From Pseudomonadota bacterium (GTDB lineage Bacteria; Pseudomonadota; Alphaproteobacteria; Rhizobiales; Hyphomicrobiaceae): a DNA stretch of 64,000 bases. A program made the translations under genes and the position numbers. Shown one piece after another: positions 24,869 to 32,664 of this stretch. The stretch's first letter is position 1. Each line of letters starts with the position of its first letter. The DNA lies in NCBI GenBank assembly GCA_018242215.1, contig JAFECG010000027.1, forward strand, positions 62,001-126,000, in the 5' to 3' direction. The notes beneath the pieces are model-generated. The model saw only the letters and a list, made by a program, of their open reading frames with translations, was not told the DNA's origin and searched no databases.

Positions 24869-25523
24869 CGACTTCGCCACGTTGCATAAGTCTGAGGAAG
24901 AGGACGAGCGCACCGAAAAGGTATGCGCCGGCTCCCCAGCTTGCCATGAGAACACCGCCCAAGCGTTGATCTTCCAGTGGCGTCAAACCGAACGCGCCGC
25001 GGCACACCTCGGGGTCGTAGAGAAGGCGTGGCGCAATCGCCAGCACACAGCCGAGGATCGTCATGTGCATGAAGATCATAAAGAGGACGAGAGCACCCGC
25101 AGCTTCCACTTCACGACTTTCGAATGCGAGATACCAAACCGCAATCGACACAGCAAGAAAGGTGATCTGCTCGCAGGCAAATACGAACCACGAGCGGGCA
25201 GCAGCATCATGCAAACCGGGCAGGTGCCAACCCAGAACGACGGCCATGTCGCAAACAAGAACGAGCAGCAGCAGCGAAAGCGCCCGACGGGTTTGGATTT
25301 CAGCGCCGGCGCACGACGCTAGGCCATAGCCGATCAGCGGTCCGGACAGTGCCACGACGGACAAGTGAGTAATCATCCCGGGAGAGAAGGCTGTGCGCGC
25401 AAGAGTGGGTAGCGGCCCAAGCCACGTCGCGCACAGAATGCCCATCCCGAGCAGCGCTTGCCAAGGCAAAACCAATCCCGGAAAAAGGTCAAATGCTCCT
25501 GATCTGGTCCGCTGAACCTTCAC
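24846..25523 (-). CDS. ctaG: caa3-type oxidase assembly protein CtaG
   Basis: 225 residues from GTG 25523. It is a polytopic membrane protein of the caa3_CtaG family, with LLGMGILCATWLGPLP, MITHLSVVALSGPLIGYGLA, MAVVLGWHLPGLHDAAARS and LFMIFMHMTILGCVLAIAP. The His residues near membrane faces (H in ITHLS, WHLPGLH, FMHM) are the conserved ones and may handle copper. It is convergent with the Sco gene and completes the assembly set for the oxidase. Confidence 0.85.
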   Translation of the reverse strand: MKVQRTRSGAFDLFPGLVLPWQALLGMGILCATWLGPLPTLARTAFSPGMITHLSVVALSGPLIGYGLASCAGAEIQTRRALSLLLLVLVCDMAVVLGWHLPGLHDAAARSWFVFACEQITFLAVSIAVWYLAFESREVEAAGALVLFMIFMHMTILGCVLAIAPRLLYDPEVCRGAFGLTPLEDQRLGGVLMASWGAGAYLFGALVLFLRLMQRGEVASSREDV

Positions 25524-25538
25524 GGGTCATGCGCGTCC

Positions 25539-25928
25539 TCAGCCAGCGGCCTTTCCGCTCTTCCCAAGCACCCGTTGCATTTCCGTTTCGAGATCGCCCG
25601 TCAGCCAGAGCCGATACATGCGCAGATCAGCTTCCAGCGACCAAATAGGATTCGCGAAAGCTGCTGGATTATTGCCCTCAAAAGCAAAGTGCCCGATCCA
25701 GGCGCTTCCATAAGACGCGGCCAGACCCGCCGCCAAGTACTTTGCCCGTCGCGTGGCCAACCACGATGCGACGCCTAAAATCCCGAGTGTCGTACCGGCG
25801 ATGTGCAAAGCGCGCGTTTCCGGCCGCGCATGAGCCTGGAGATAATGCGGCCAGAATTCCTCGAACGAAGTGAACTTGCGCGTTGGTGTGGGGTTGCGGT
25901 TTTGCTTTGCTAACGCTTTTTTTGACAT
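25539..25928 (-). CDS. DUF962 / Mpo1-like membrane protein
   Basis: 129 residues. The opening FTSFEEFWPHYLQAHARPETRALHIAGT is the Mpo1/DUF962 signature, with a His that could bind iron. Later SYGSAWIGHFAFEGNNPAAF gives the second conserved block (GHF-E-N-P). Two membrane helices lie between. The yeast homologue is a dioxygenase acting on 2-hydroxy fatty acids; bacterial function is unknown. Transcribed with ctaG or separately. Confidence 0.88.
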   Translation of the reverse strand: MSKKALAKQNRNPTPTRKFTSFEEFWPHYLQAHARPETRALHIAGTTLGILGVASWLATRRAKYLAAGLAASYGSAWIGHFAFEGNNPAAFANPIWSLEADLRMYRLWLTGDLETEMQRVLGKSGKAAG

Positions 25929-26049
25929 CTCAAATTTCCCGACGATTTGCCTGCTCTTTCAACCCCAGACGCGTTAAACGCGTTCCCGGCGAGAACGAAC
26001 GTGGAGCGGTCGAAGGACGATCCGGTCTCGGCGGCTGGAATCTCGGAAC

Positions 26050-26763
26050 TCAAGGAAATGCATCGGCACCCGAGCCGCTCGCCATTTTCCCGCCATCGCC
26101 ACCGCAAGCCGTTACGCGTGAACCTGTCGCCAGCCATTTAAGATCGGATCTTACTCCATCGCCGACGAAATACGGCGACAGGTGACGAACGACTTCCGAA
26201 CTGGCAGCAACACCCCACAGGATTCCGGTGTTGAGGTGCGCCGGCGTGATATCTCCCGCCGCAACAATACAGTTCATCGATTTCGGAGGAGCGTTGATCA
26301 TCGAATAATTGATCCGCCCCGATTGAAGCAGCCCCACACGGCGCGTTGCGGCCGTATAGAGTTCGGGGCGCACCTCATACGGACCCCAGGATTTGACGTC
26401 CGCTCCTGCGCGGCAGGCCATCTTCAGCGTTTGATCGAGCGTGAAATTGTGCCCCTTCACGGCACCAAAAAGCGGCACAGGGCCATCTGCGGGCAACCAG
26501 CTGATTGTCGTTGGACGAACGATCCCTTTAGCGAGGTCGCTTCCGCGGTAAAGACTGAGAAACGTGTGCGCGTGAATGAGATCATCGTCCCGGCTTTGAT
26601 AGGCCCAAACGATCAGGAAATAGCGTCCGTTGAGTTCATGCCCCTGAGACGCACTTCGCGCCGCCATCACGCCGAACGGCAACGCGACGACGAAAAGAAG
26701 CGAGAGCAAGACGATCGATCTCGCCGTTCCGTGAAGGAAATGTTGAAAGGCGCCAGTCTGCAT
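26050..26763 (-). CDS. Exported protein of unknown function
   Basis: 237 residues. A membrane-spanning or signal helix is near the N-terminus (SIVLLSLLFVVALPFGVMAA). The mature part has recognisable secondary structure (RYFLIVWAYQSRDDDLIHAH, HTFLSLYRG, ISWLPADGPVPLFG, CIVAAGDITPAHLNTG) and four cysteines that could pair. No catalytic motif is apparent and I do not recognise the family. It is followed on the same strand side by the GlsB-like gene 13 nt upstream, so the two may be one transcript. Confidence 0.65.
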   Translation of the reverse strand: MQTGAFQHFLHGTARSIVLLSLLFVVALPFGVMAARSASQGHELNGRYFLIVWAYQSRDDDLIHAHTFLSLYRGSDLAKGIVRPTTISWLPADGPVPLFGAVKGHNFTLDQTLKMACRAGADVKSWGPYEVRPELYTAATRRVGLLQSGRINYSMINAPPKSMNCIVAAGDITPAHLNTGILWGVAASSEVVRHLSPYFVGDGVRSDLKWLATGSRVTACGGDGGKMASGSGADAFP

Positions 26764-26776
26764 GCGAGTGCCCCTT

Positions 26777-27031
26777 CTAAGCCCGCCGGACTAAGCCAAC
26801 GATTGCCAGAAGAATGAGCGCCCCAAGAAGCGCGGCGACGATATTCCCTCCCGTGGATTCCGTGTAGAGACCTAATCGCGGGGCCAAAAGGCCCGCGATG
26901 CCGGCACCGAGAATGCCGACGACGATGTTTCCGATCAGGCCGAATCCATATCCCTTCACCAGAAGGCCAGCTAACCAGCCGGCGATGGCTCCGATGATGA
27001 TCCACGCGAGAATAGATTCAGGTGCCAGCAT
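26777..27031 (-). CDS. GlsB/YeaQ/YmgE family stress membrane protein
   Basis: 84 residues with three helices and the glycine pattern of transglycosylase-associated proteins: WIIIGAIAGWLAGLLVKG, GLIGNIVVGILGAGIAGLLA, and NIVAALLGALILLAIVGLV. The family is small, membrane-embedded, and often under general stress control. Confidence 0.92.
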   Translation of the reverse strand: MLAPESILAWIIIGAIAGWLAGLLVKGYGFGLIGNIVVGILGAGIAGLLAPRLGLYTESTGGNIVAALLGALILLAIVGLVRRA

Positions 27032-27283
27032 GAAGCGTCTCCGTTGCGTGCGCTAAATGCACACGCCGTTGCAACGGTTCCCTGTTGTTTTCATGCAGCC
27101 AAAGAATTTCTGCTCCGCCCGAAGATTACAGCTACAGCTTGGCAATTCTCGCCATCGGATCGGACGGCAAACCAGCGTTACTGCGAAGCGTCGGCGCAAG
27201 CGCCGTCCGCAACAAAAGTGTTGGATGCTCGCCACGGAGTGGTAGACTACCGCATCGCAATATCCATTTCTGGGTGATGCTAC

Positions 27284-28060
27284 GTGGCATCGAGCAGCCA
27301 GTGCCCCGGCCGAAACCGCGTCCTTGCAAGTTTAAGCCCGGGCGATGAGATGCTGATCCGGCCTTATTTGCAAAGCGTGAGCTTGACCTTGAGACAGAAG
27401 ATCGAACTGTCCAGGCAGGAGGTCTCGACGGTTTTTTTTCCGTCGTCAGGATTGATCTCGGTAATCATCCGGAACAGGACAAAACACCAAAAAAGCGAGG
27501 TGTGTGCCGTCGGATGGGAAAGCATGACGGGAGCATCTGTTGTGCTTGGTCATTCCCGGTCTTCAGTCGACATGGTCGTCCAAATGGAAGGAGAGGCACT
27601 GGCAATCTCTTCCATGGACTTGCGCCGGCTCGTTGTCGTGAGCACCAGTATGCGCGAATGCTTCCTGCGCCAAGCCTATTTGCTGTTCATCCAAACAGCG
27701 CATGGCTCGATGGCCAATGTGAAGGGGAGCTTAGAGAACCGGTTGGCTCGTAGGTTACTCCTAGCACATGATCGATCTCTCACAGCAAAGCTCGCGATCA
27801 CGCACGAGAATCTAGCCGATGTCCTAGGCGTGCGGCGGGCTGGCGTCACAGTTGCCCTTCAAAGGCTCGAATGGCAGGGCGCCATCAAAATGGCGCGCAG
27901 ACTCATCACGATTGTAAATCGCGAAAAGCTCGAGAGCTGCGCTGGCGGACTTTACTATGCTCCTGAGCACGATCCGGAGTTCGAGACGACAGAGTCTCAG
28001 AATCTCCTTTCCGCTGTCGGCACGGCAAAAACTCTGCAGTACAAGAAGCCACTCATCTGA
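27284..28060 (+). CDS. Crp/Fnr-family transcriptional regulator
   Basis: 258 residues from GTG 27284. The N-terminal half is a cyclic-nucleotide-binding-like barrel (LSPGDEMLIRPYLQSVSL, VFFPSSGLISVII, VGWESMTGASVVLG) without obvious cAMP-binding Arg/Ser pair. The C-terminal helix-turn-helix is in LAITHENLADVLGVRRAGVT followed by VALQRLEWQGAIKMAR. The sequence type is common in Rhizobiales, where targets are mostly unknown. A pair of hairpins follows the gene. Confidence 0.88.
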   Translation: MASSSQCPGRNRVLASLSPGDEMLIRPYLQSVSLTLRQKIELSRQEVSTVFFPSSGLISVIIRNRTKHQKSEVCAVGWESMTGASVVLGHSRSSVDMVVQMEGEALAISSMDLRRLVVVSTSMRECFLRQAYLLFIQTAHGSMANVKGSLENRLARRLLLAHDRSLTAKLAITHENLADVLGVRRAGVTVALQRLEWQGAIKMARRLITIVNREKLESCAGGLYYAPEHDPEFETTESQNLLSAVGTAKTLQYKKPLI

Positions 28061-28102
28061 AAACGCGCCGACGGCAGGTGCATCACCGACTCTCGCTTGA
28101 AA

Positions 28103-28150
28103 GCTCGAGATGCGCGTACGCATCTCGAGCCCGGTGGCGCTAGGCCACCG
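28103..28150. terminator. Tandem strong hairpins after the Crp/Fnr gene
   Basis: First hairpin: a perfect 12-bp stem GCTCGAGATGCG / CGCATCTCGAGC with a 4-nt loop CGTA (28103-28130). Second: CGGTGGC-GCTAG-GCCACCG (28132-28150). Neither has a T-tract. They sit between convergent genes, so they probably limit read-through in both directions, or mark the end of a structured RNA. Confidence 0.5.
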
Positions 28151-28281
28151 ACCCAGCACCCCATGGGCGGATAATCCTACAAGTTTTGAAGGTCCAGAGT
28201 TCCATCGAGTGCGCGCGGGGCATCCTCCACCAACATCGGCTGCCGCAGAAAAAACAGCACCGTATTGGACTCTGTGAGTTG

Positions 28282-28695
28282 TCACTGACCGGCATCGCTG
28301 GCAGGGCCTGCTCCATCTGCACCGGACCGAGAGCCGTATACACCGGAACTCTTTTTCTTCATCTGGCCAGGCGAATACTCTGACGCTCCTGGAGCTGTAG
28401 AGTTCGAATCATTCTGCATCTGCTGGCCTGGCGCATAACCTGAAGCACCTGGACTGTCGGACGTGCCCGTCGTTCCCGACGAGTTACCGCTTGATCCGGA
28501 ATTCAAGGTAGATCCGCCGGTCTGGGCACCGGAAGCGTTGCCGGACGTGTTTGTATCGGCACCGCTGTTCACACCGGACGAACCGCTGCTGGCGCCCGAT
28601 GTGCCACCTCCGCCTGAGCCCGCGGACGCTGCGAACGCTGGCGCCGCGCCGAGCATCAGAGCAGAGACCGCAATCGCGAACTTTGCTGTTTTCAT
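28282..28695 (-). CDS. Exported Gly/Ser-rich low-complexity protein
   Basis: 137 residues; GGAGGA Shine-Dalgarno upstream of ATG 28695. Signal peptide (AIAVSALMLGAAPAFAASAG), then a Ser/Gly/Asn/Thr-rich tract, with two related units GASGYAPGQQMQNDS and GASEYSPGQMKKKSSG. Such proteins are abundant in Rhizobiales, are probably unfolded in the periplasm, and have no assigned role. A near-consensus EcfG element lies upstream. Confidence 0.7.
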   Translation of the reverse strand: MKTAKFAIAVSALMLGAAPAFAASAGSGGGGTSGASSGSSGVNSGADTNTSGNASGAQTGGSTLNSGSSGNSSGTTGTSDSPGASGYAPGQQMQNDSNSTAPGASEYSPGQMKKKSSGVYGSRSGADGAGPASDAGQ

Positions 28696-28741
28696 GATGT
28701 CTCCTCCGAGTTTGGTGCCGCCACTGGCGGCGCCGAAGAAT

Positions 28742-28766
28742 TACGATAGCAGCGCGTCAGGGTTCC
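28742..28766 (-). promoter_or_regulatory. Possible EcfG-type promoter for the Gly/Ser-rich protein
   Basis: On the minus strand GGAAC (28766-28762), 16 nt, then CGTA (28745-28742). The -35 is exact, the -10 differs from CGTT in one base. It lies 47 nt before the start codon. Confidence 0.4.
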
Positions 28767-28900
28767 AAAGCGCAGAGCGCAGAAGCATCTGGTTTACGCA
28801 AGGGACTCATGCAGTGCAGGTCATTGAAGCGGTTGTCACACTGACACCACGGCCGATCTTGCTATCCTTTCCATGCCGATTCGCTGTGGGGGAAGATTCG

Positions 28901-29329
28901 ATGGCATCACACGCTCTCGGCCGACCGGCCATTCTTTTGCTGACGCTGATGTTCGGGGGCTGCGCAATGCGAGACGCCGAGCTTGCATTGCGCGGAAAAT
29001 CCGAGCTGATCGGACTCCGCGAGAATGACCTTCTGATGTGCGCTGGTCATCCGACCGACGAAGATAACATCACCGGCGGAAAGATCTGGATGTATGAACA
29101 TGCCGACGCCGTTCCTGCCGGCATCACTATCGCACCCACGCTGCCGCTCATCGGAACCGCTATAACACCGCCGAGCGGTGGCTATTGCCGAGTTCAGTTC
29201 CGAATCCAGAGAGGCAAGGTTGCGGAAGTCTCCTATGCTGGCGCCACCGACGAATGGGGACGCCGGGATGCAGGCTGCGCACCGATCATCCGCAACTGCC
29301 TTGATTATTCATCCGCGTCCGCCCGCTGA
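28901..29329 (+). CDS. Small lipoprotein of unknown function
   Basis: 142 residues. ATG 28901 follows GGGGGAAG. The signal and lipobox LLTLMFGGC (Cys acylated) are followed by a domain resembling small BamE/SmpA-like outer-membrane lipoproteins in layout: ELIGLRENDLLMCAGHPTDE, GGKIWMYEHAD, GGYCRVQFRIQRGKVAEVSY. I mention BamE only as structural analogy. The C-terminal cysteines (DAGCAPIIRNCLDY) may form a disulfide. Confidence 0.72.
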   Translation: MASHALGRPAILLLTLMFGGCAMRDAELALRGKSELIGLRENDLLMCAGHPTDEDNITGGKIWMYEHADAVPAGITIAPTLPLIGTAITPPSGGYCRVQFRIQRGKVAEVSYAGATDEWGRRDAGCAPIIRNCLDYSSASAR

Positions 29330-29536
29330 TCTCATTTTGCTCCGAAGGCTCTCGCTGCGCTTCCGCCGCCGATCTTGTTCATGGTTGCGGTTCGCGACCG
29401 AAGGCGCCGCGGTCTACGGCGTCCAGTGAACCCACAATTCAAGAGAGATCTGTAAGCGCGCAACCTCATCCGGCTTGCGAGGTTCTCGATAGGCGAAGCA
29501 CGCTGCTCGAGAACAGCCCGCAAGGAGAGTGAACCG

Positions 29537-30412
29537 ATGTCAGAAGCGCCTCAACAAGGGGAATTCCCGCGGCCCCCCTTCCCCGAACAGCGGCAGCCGA
29601 TGCCGGGCTCTAGCGCAAAAATGCAGCCACAGCCGGACTATGGCGAAGAAAGCTATGTCGGCCATGGTCGCCTGCAGGGCAAGGCTGCCATCATCACGGG
29701 GGGCGATAGCGGAATCGGCCGCGCAGTTGCGCTGGCTTACGCAAGAGAGGGCGCGGATGTTCTCGTGAGTTATTTCAATGAACACGAAGACGCTCACGAA
29801 ACAGCACGTCTTATCGAAAGCGCGAACCGAAGGGCGGTGCTGATACCCGGCGATATCAAAGACCCTGCGCATTGCCGCTCGATCGTTGAGAAAGCACTCA
29901 CCGAATTCGGGAAGATCGATGTGCTCGTCAATAACGCTGCCCATCAGGCCAGCTTCTCATCGCTCGAAGACATCAGCGACGAGGAATGGGACGTCACGTT
30001 CCGAACCAACATTTTTTCGATGTTCTATCTCTCGAAAGCTGCGGCAAAGCACATGCGGGCGGGAGGAACTATCATCAATACGACATCCGTCAACGCGGAT
30101 TCACCTAGCCCTCAGCTGCTCGCGTACGCCACGACGAAGGGCGCGATCCAGAATTTCAGCGGCGGCCTCGCACAGCTGCTTGCGGCAAAAGGCATTCGTG
30201 TCAACTGCGTCGCACCTGGACCGATATGGACGCCGCTCATTCCTTCAACGATGCCGAATGAAAAAGTAAAAAATTTCGGCAGCCAATATCCAGCTCATCG
30301 GCCGGGTCAACCCAAAGAGTTGGCACCGGTTTACGTGATGCTCGCCACCGACGAGGCAAGCTACGTTTCGGGCGCGACCGTGGCCGTCACCGGCGGAAAA
30401 CCGATCATCTGA
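29537..30412 (+). CDS. SDR family oxidoreductase (YghA-like)
   Basis: 291 residues. A proline/glutamine-rich N-terminal ~45-residue tail precedes the classical SDR core: AIITGGDSGIGRAVALAYAR (TGxxxGIG), DVLVNNAAHQ (NNAG-type), the catalytic Ser in INTTSVNAD, and Tyr-x-x-x-Lys in AYATTKGAIQ. The end ASYVSGATVAVTGG is standard. The tail and sequence resemble YghA and Bacillus general-stress SDRs (GsiB-like gene neighbours), which reduce aldehydes with NAD(P)H. Confidence 0.9.
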   Translation: MSEAPQQGEFPRPPFPEQRQPMPGSSAKMQPQPDYGEESYVGHGRLQGKAAIITGGDSGIGRAVALAYAREGADVLVSYFNEHEDAHETARLIESANRRAVLIPGDIKDPAHCRSIVEKALTEFGKIDVLVNNAAHQASFSSLEDISDEEWDVTFRTNIFSMFYLSKAAAKHMRAGGTIINTTSVNADSPSPQLLAYATTKGAIQNFSGGLAQLLAAKGIRVNCVAPGPIWTPLIPSTMPNEKVKNFGSQYPAHRPGQPKELAPVYVMLATDEASYVSGATVAVTGGKPII

Positions 30413-30443
30413 ATTCGTCCGCATTCGCGATCGCACTGAATGG

Positions 30444-31037
30444 GTGAAACACATGATGCAGCGACCGCTCCAAATCACCTTCAGGGGAATGGACAGTTCA
30501 CTAGCGCTGGAAGCATTGATACGGGAGCGCGTCAGGCGCCTGGAAAACCTATATCCCCGCTTGATAGGCTGCCGCGTCGTCGTCGAGGTACCGCACCGCA
30601 GTCCGGAGACAGCAAAGGTACCTATCGCGATAAGCGTCGAGGCGGACGTGCCAGGACGTGGCCCGATCATCGGAAAGGACGAAGAAGAGCGACGTGAGGC
30701 GAAGGAAGATCACACCGCCGCGCTGAACAATGCATTCGAGGCCGTGGAACGCCAGCTTGATAAGATCGCCGACGTTCGCAGCCACGAGGTGACACGCCGG
30801 ACCGCCGATGGCCAAAGTGGCATGGTTGTACGGCTGTTTCCGGACCAGAACTATGGCTTTGTCGAAATCGATAACGCTCCGGAGCTTTACTTCACACGCA
30901 ACGCCGTGATCGGGGGAAATTTCGATGAGCTTCAAATCGGCATGATGGTGCAGGTGACGCGGGCCGCCGATGAAGGACCGATGGGCCCACAGGCCAGCTC
31001 CATCCGCTTGCTTGATCGAAGCAGAGCGCCCGCCTGA
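30444..31037 (+). CDS. HPF/RaiA-like ribosome hibernation domain fused to a cold-shock domain
   Basis: 197 residues from GTG 30444 (ATG 30453 or 30456 are equally possible). The N-terminal ~110 residues match the HPF/RaiA fold: PLQITFRGMDSSLALEALIR, VRRLENLYPRLIGCRVVVEV, HTAALNNAFEAVERQLDKIA. The C-terminal ~70 residues look like a cold-shock/S1-like barrel: GMVVRLFPDQNYGFVEIDNA, ELYFTRNAVIGGNFDELQIG. The RNP-type motif is YGFVEI. The protein would bind ribosomes or RNA under stress. It lies just after the stress SDR. Confidence 0.82.
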   Translation: MKHMMQRPLQITFRGMDSSLALEALIRERVRRLENLYPRLIGCRVVVEVPHRSPETAKVPIAISVEADVPGRGPIIGKDEEERREAKEDHTAALNNAFEAVERQLDKIADVRSHEVTRRTADGQSGMVVRLFPDQNYGFVEIDNAPELYFTRNAVIGGNFDELQIGMMVQVTRAADEGPMGPQASSIRLLDRSRAPA

Positions 31038-31083
31038 CGAAAGAGAGCCGCAAATTCCGTGCGATTGAGAATAAGCGTCCGTC

Positions 31084-32664
31084 TCATCTCTCTTTCACCG
31101 GCTCCAATCGGGGTATGGGCCGCACAAACGCGATTGCACCGGCTGCGAGAAGTAAAACCAGCGCCATGACATAGAAGGCATCGGAGAACGCTAGGATAAA
31201 AGACTGCTGCGACACGAGATTGCCGAAAAGAATTTCCGCCTGATGGAACGCCTGCGCCGGATCCGGCATGCCGTGCATCTCGAAATAGCGCTGCATCCGA
31301 ATAAGAAACGATTGATCGATAACACTGAACGGCGTCACCGACTGCCCGATAATGTTCGAATGAAATTGCTCGCGTTTGGTGATGAGGGTCGCGAGGGCCG
31401 CCGTGCCGATCGCCCCACCGAGGCTACGGAGCATATTGAAAAGGCCAGACGCCGCCGCCGAATCTTTCGCCGCAACGCTGGACGTCGCGATGACCGACAA
31501 GGGCGAAAGCAGAATAGCTTGTCCAAATGCCCGCACGACATTCGCGACGAGGAACTGCGGGCCCGCGTAATTGAAGTTCAGATGCGTATTCATAAAGCAA
31601 CTGACCGCGAACACGGAAAGTCCGACGCAGACGATCGCCCTAGGATCGAAACGCTTGAGCAGCGCAGGAACGAACGGAATGATCAGCAACTGCGGCAACC
31701 CCGCGGACGCAAGGACGAGGCCGATCTGCTGCGCGTTGTATCCCTCTACCTGATCGAGATAGGCGGGGAGCACATAGACCGAGCCGAACAGCGCGAAGCC
31801 GACAAGCGTATTGGCCAAGGTGCCGAGTCCGAAGCTCCGGTTCGCGAGCAATCGCAGATTGACCGCCGGCCGCGTGCTGCGCAGTTCGATGATGACGAAC
31901 AGTGCGAGCATAACTGCGGCGATGATCGAAAGATGAACGATGTAGGGCGAGCCAAACCAGTCGTCTTGATTTCCCTCATCAAGGACAGTCTGCAGGCACG
32001 CAAGGCCGATCGCCATTGCGCCAATCCCATACCAGTCGCCTTCCTTCAGAAGATGAAGTTGCATCGGCTGGCGATCGAGTGTCGGAAAGAGCAGCGCGAG
32101 CATCGCCGCGCCGGGGACGAGATTGACAAAAAAGATATAGGGCCAACCGTACTGCTCCGTGAGAATACCGCCGATCGTCGGACCGATTGCCGGCCCGAAA
32201 GTAGCGGTCATCGCGAAGGCCGCAAGTCCGATCGGCCGCTGGCTTTCGGGAAGCCTCGTCAGCACGGCGGTGAACGCCATCGGAATCATCACGCCGCCCG
32301 TAAACCCCTGCAGCGCGCGTGTGACGATCATCGTCCCAAGATTGCCCGCGAATGCGCAGGCCACCGAAAAGCAAAGGAAGAGCACGACGTTGGTGAGCAG
32401 AAATCGACGGAATCCGAAAACGCGGCTCAGATAGTCGGTCAGCGGAATCATGATGATCTCGCCGATCAGGTAGGACGTGGAGATCCACGTCCCATTATCC
32501 ACGCCCGTTCCGATCCCGCCTTCGATATAGGGAAGCGAAGAATTGACGATCTGAATGTCGAGAACTGCAATCAGCGCGCCGAGCATACATCCCGCAACGG
32601 CGATCCACGTGCGCAACGATGCCCGCTCGCCCCTCGTATCTGAACTCGCGGCCGCGGCGATCAT
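31084..32664 (-). CDS. emrB: DHA2-family MFS efflux transporter (EmrB-like)
   Basis: 526 residues, 14 helices. Motif features: AVLDIQIVNSSLPYIEGGIG, GTWISTSYLIGEIIMIPLTD, LSRVFGFRRFLL, and ALQGFTGGVMIPMAFTAVL. It is translated from an ATG that overlaps the preceding stop by 4 nt (ATGA at 32661-32664). With the HlyD-like protein it forms a proton-driven tripartite pump for hydrophobic compounds; the outer-membrane partner is not in the window. Confidence 0.9.
   Translation of the reverse strand: MIAAAASSDTRGERASLRTWIAVAGCMLGALIAVLDIQIVNSSLPYIEGGIGTGVDNGTWISTSYLIGEIIMIPLTDYLSRVFGFRRFLLTNVVLFLCFSVACAFAGNLGTMIVTRALQGFTGGVMIPMAFTAVLTRLPESQRPIGLAAFAMTATFGPAIGPTIGGILTEQYGWPYIFFVNLVPGAAMLALLFPTLDRQPMQLHLLKEGDWYGIGAMAIGLACLQTVLDEGNQDDWFGSPYIVHLSIIAAVMLALFVIIELRSTRPAVNLRLLANRSFGLGTLANTLVGFALFGSVYVLPAYLDQVEGYNAQQIGLVLASAGLPQLLIIPFVPALLKRFDPRAIVCVGLSVFAVSCFMNTHLNFNYAGPQFLVANVVRAFGQAILLSPLSVIATSSVAAKDSAAASGLFNMLRSLGGAIGTAALATLITKREQFHSNIIGQSVTPFSVIDQSFLIRMQRYFEMHGMPDPAQAFHQAEILFGNLVSQQSFILAFSDAFYVMALVLLLAAGAIAFVRPIPRLEPVKER

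Noticed and set aside
31243-32643. 466-residue plus-strand frame
   Set aside because: Antisense to the EmrB-like transporter; composition (Arg, Asp, His rich) is the usual mirror of a GC-rich membrane-protein gene.
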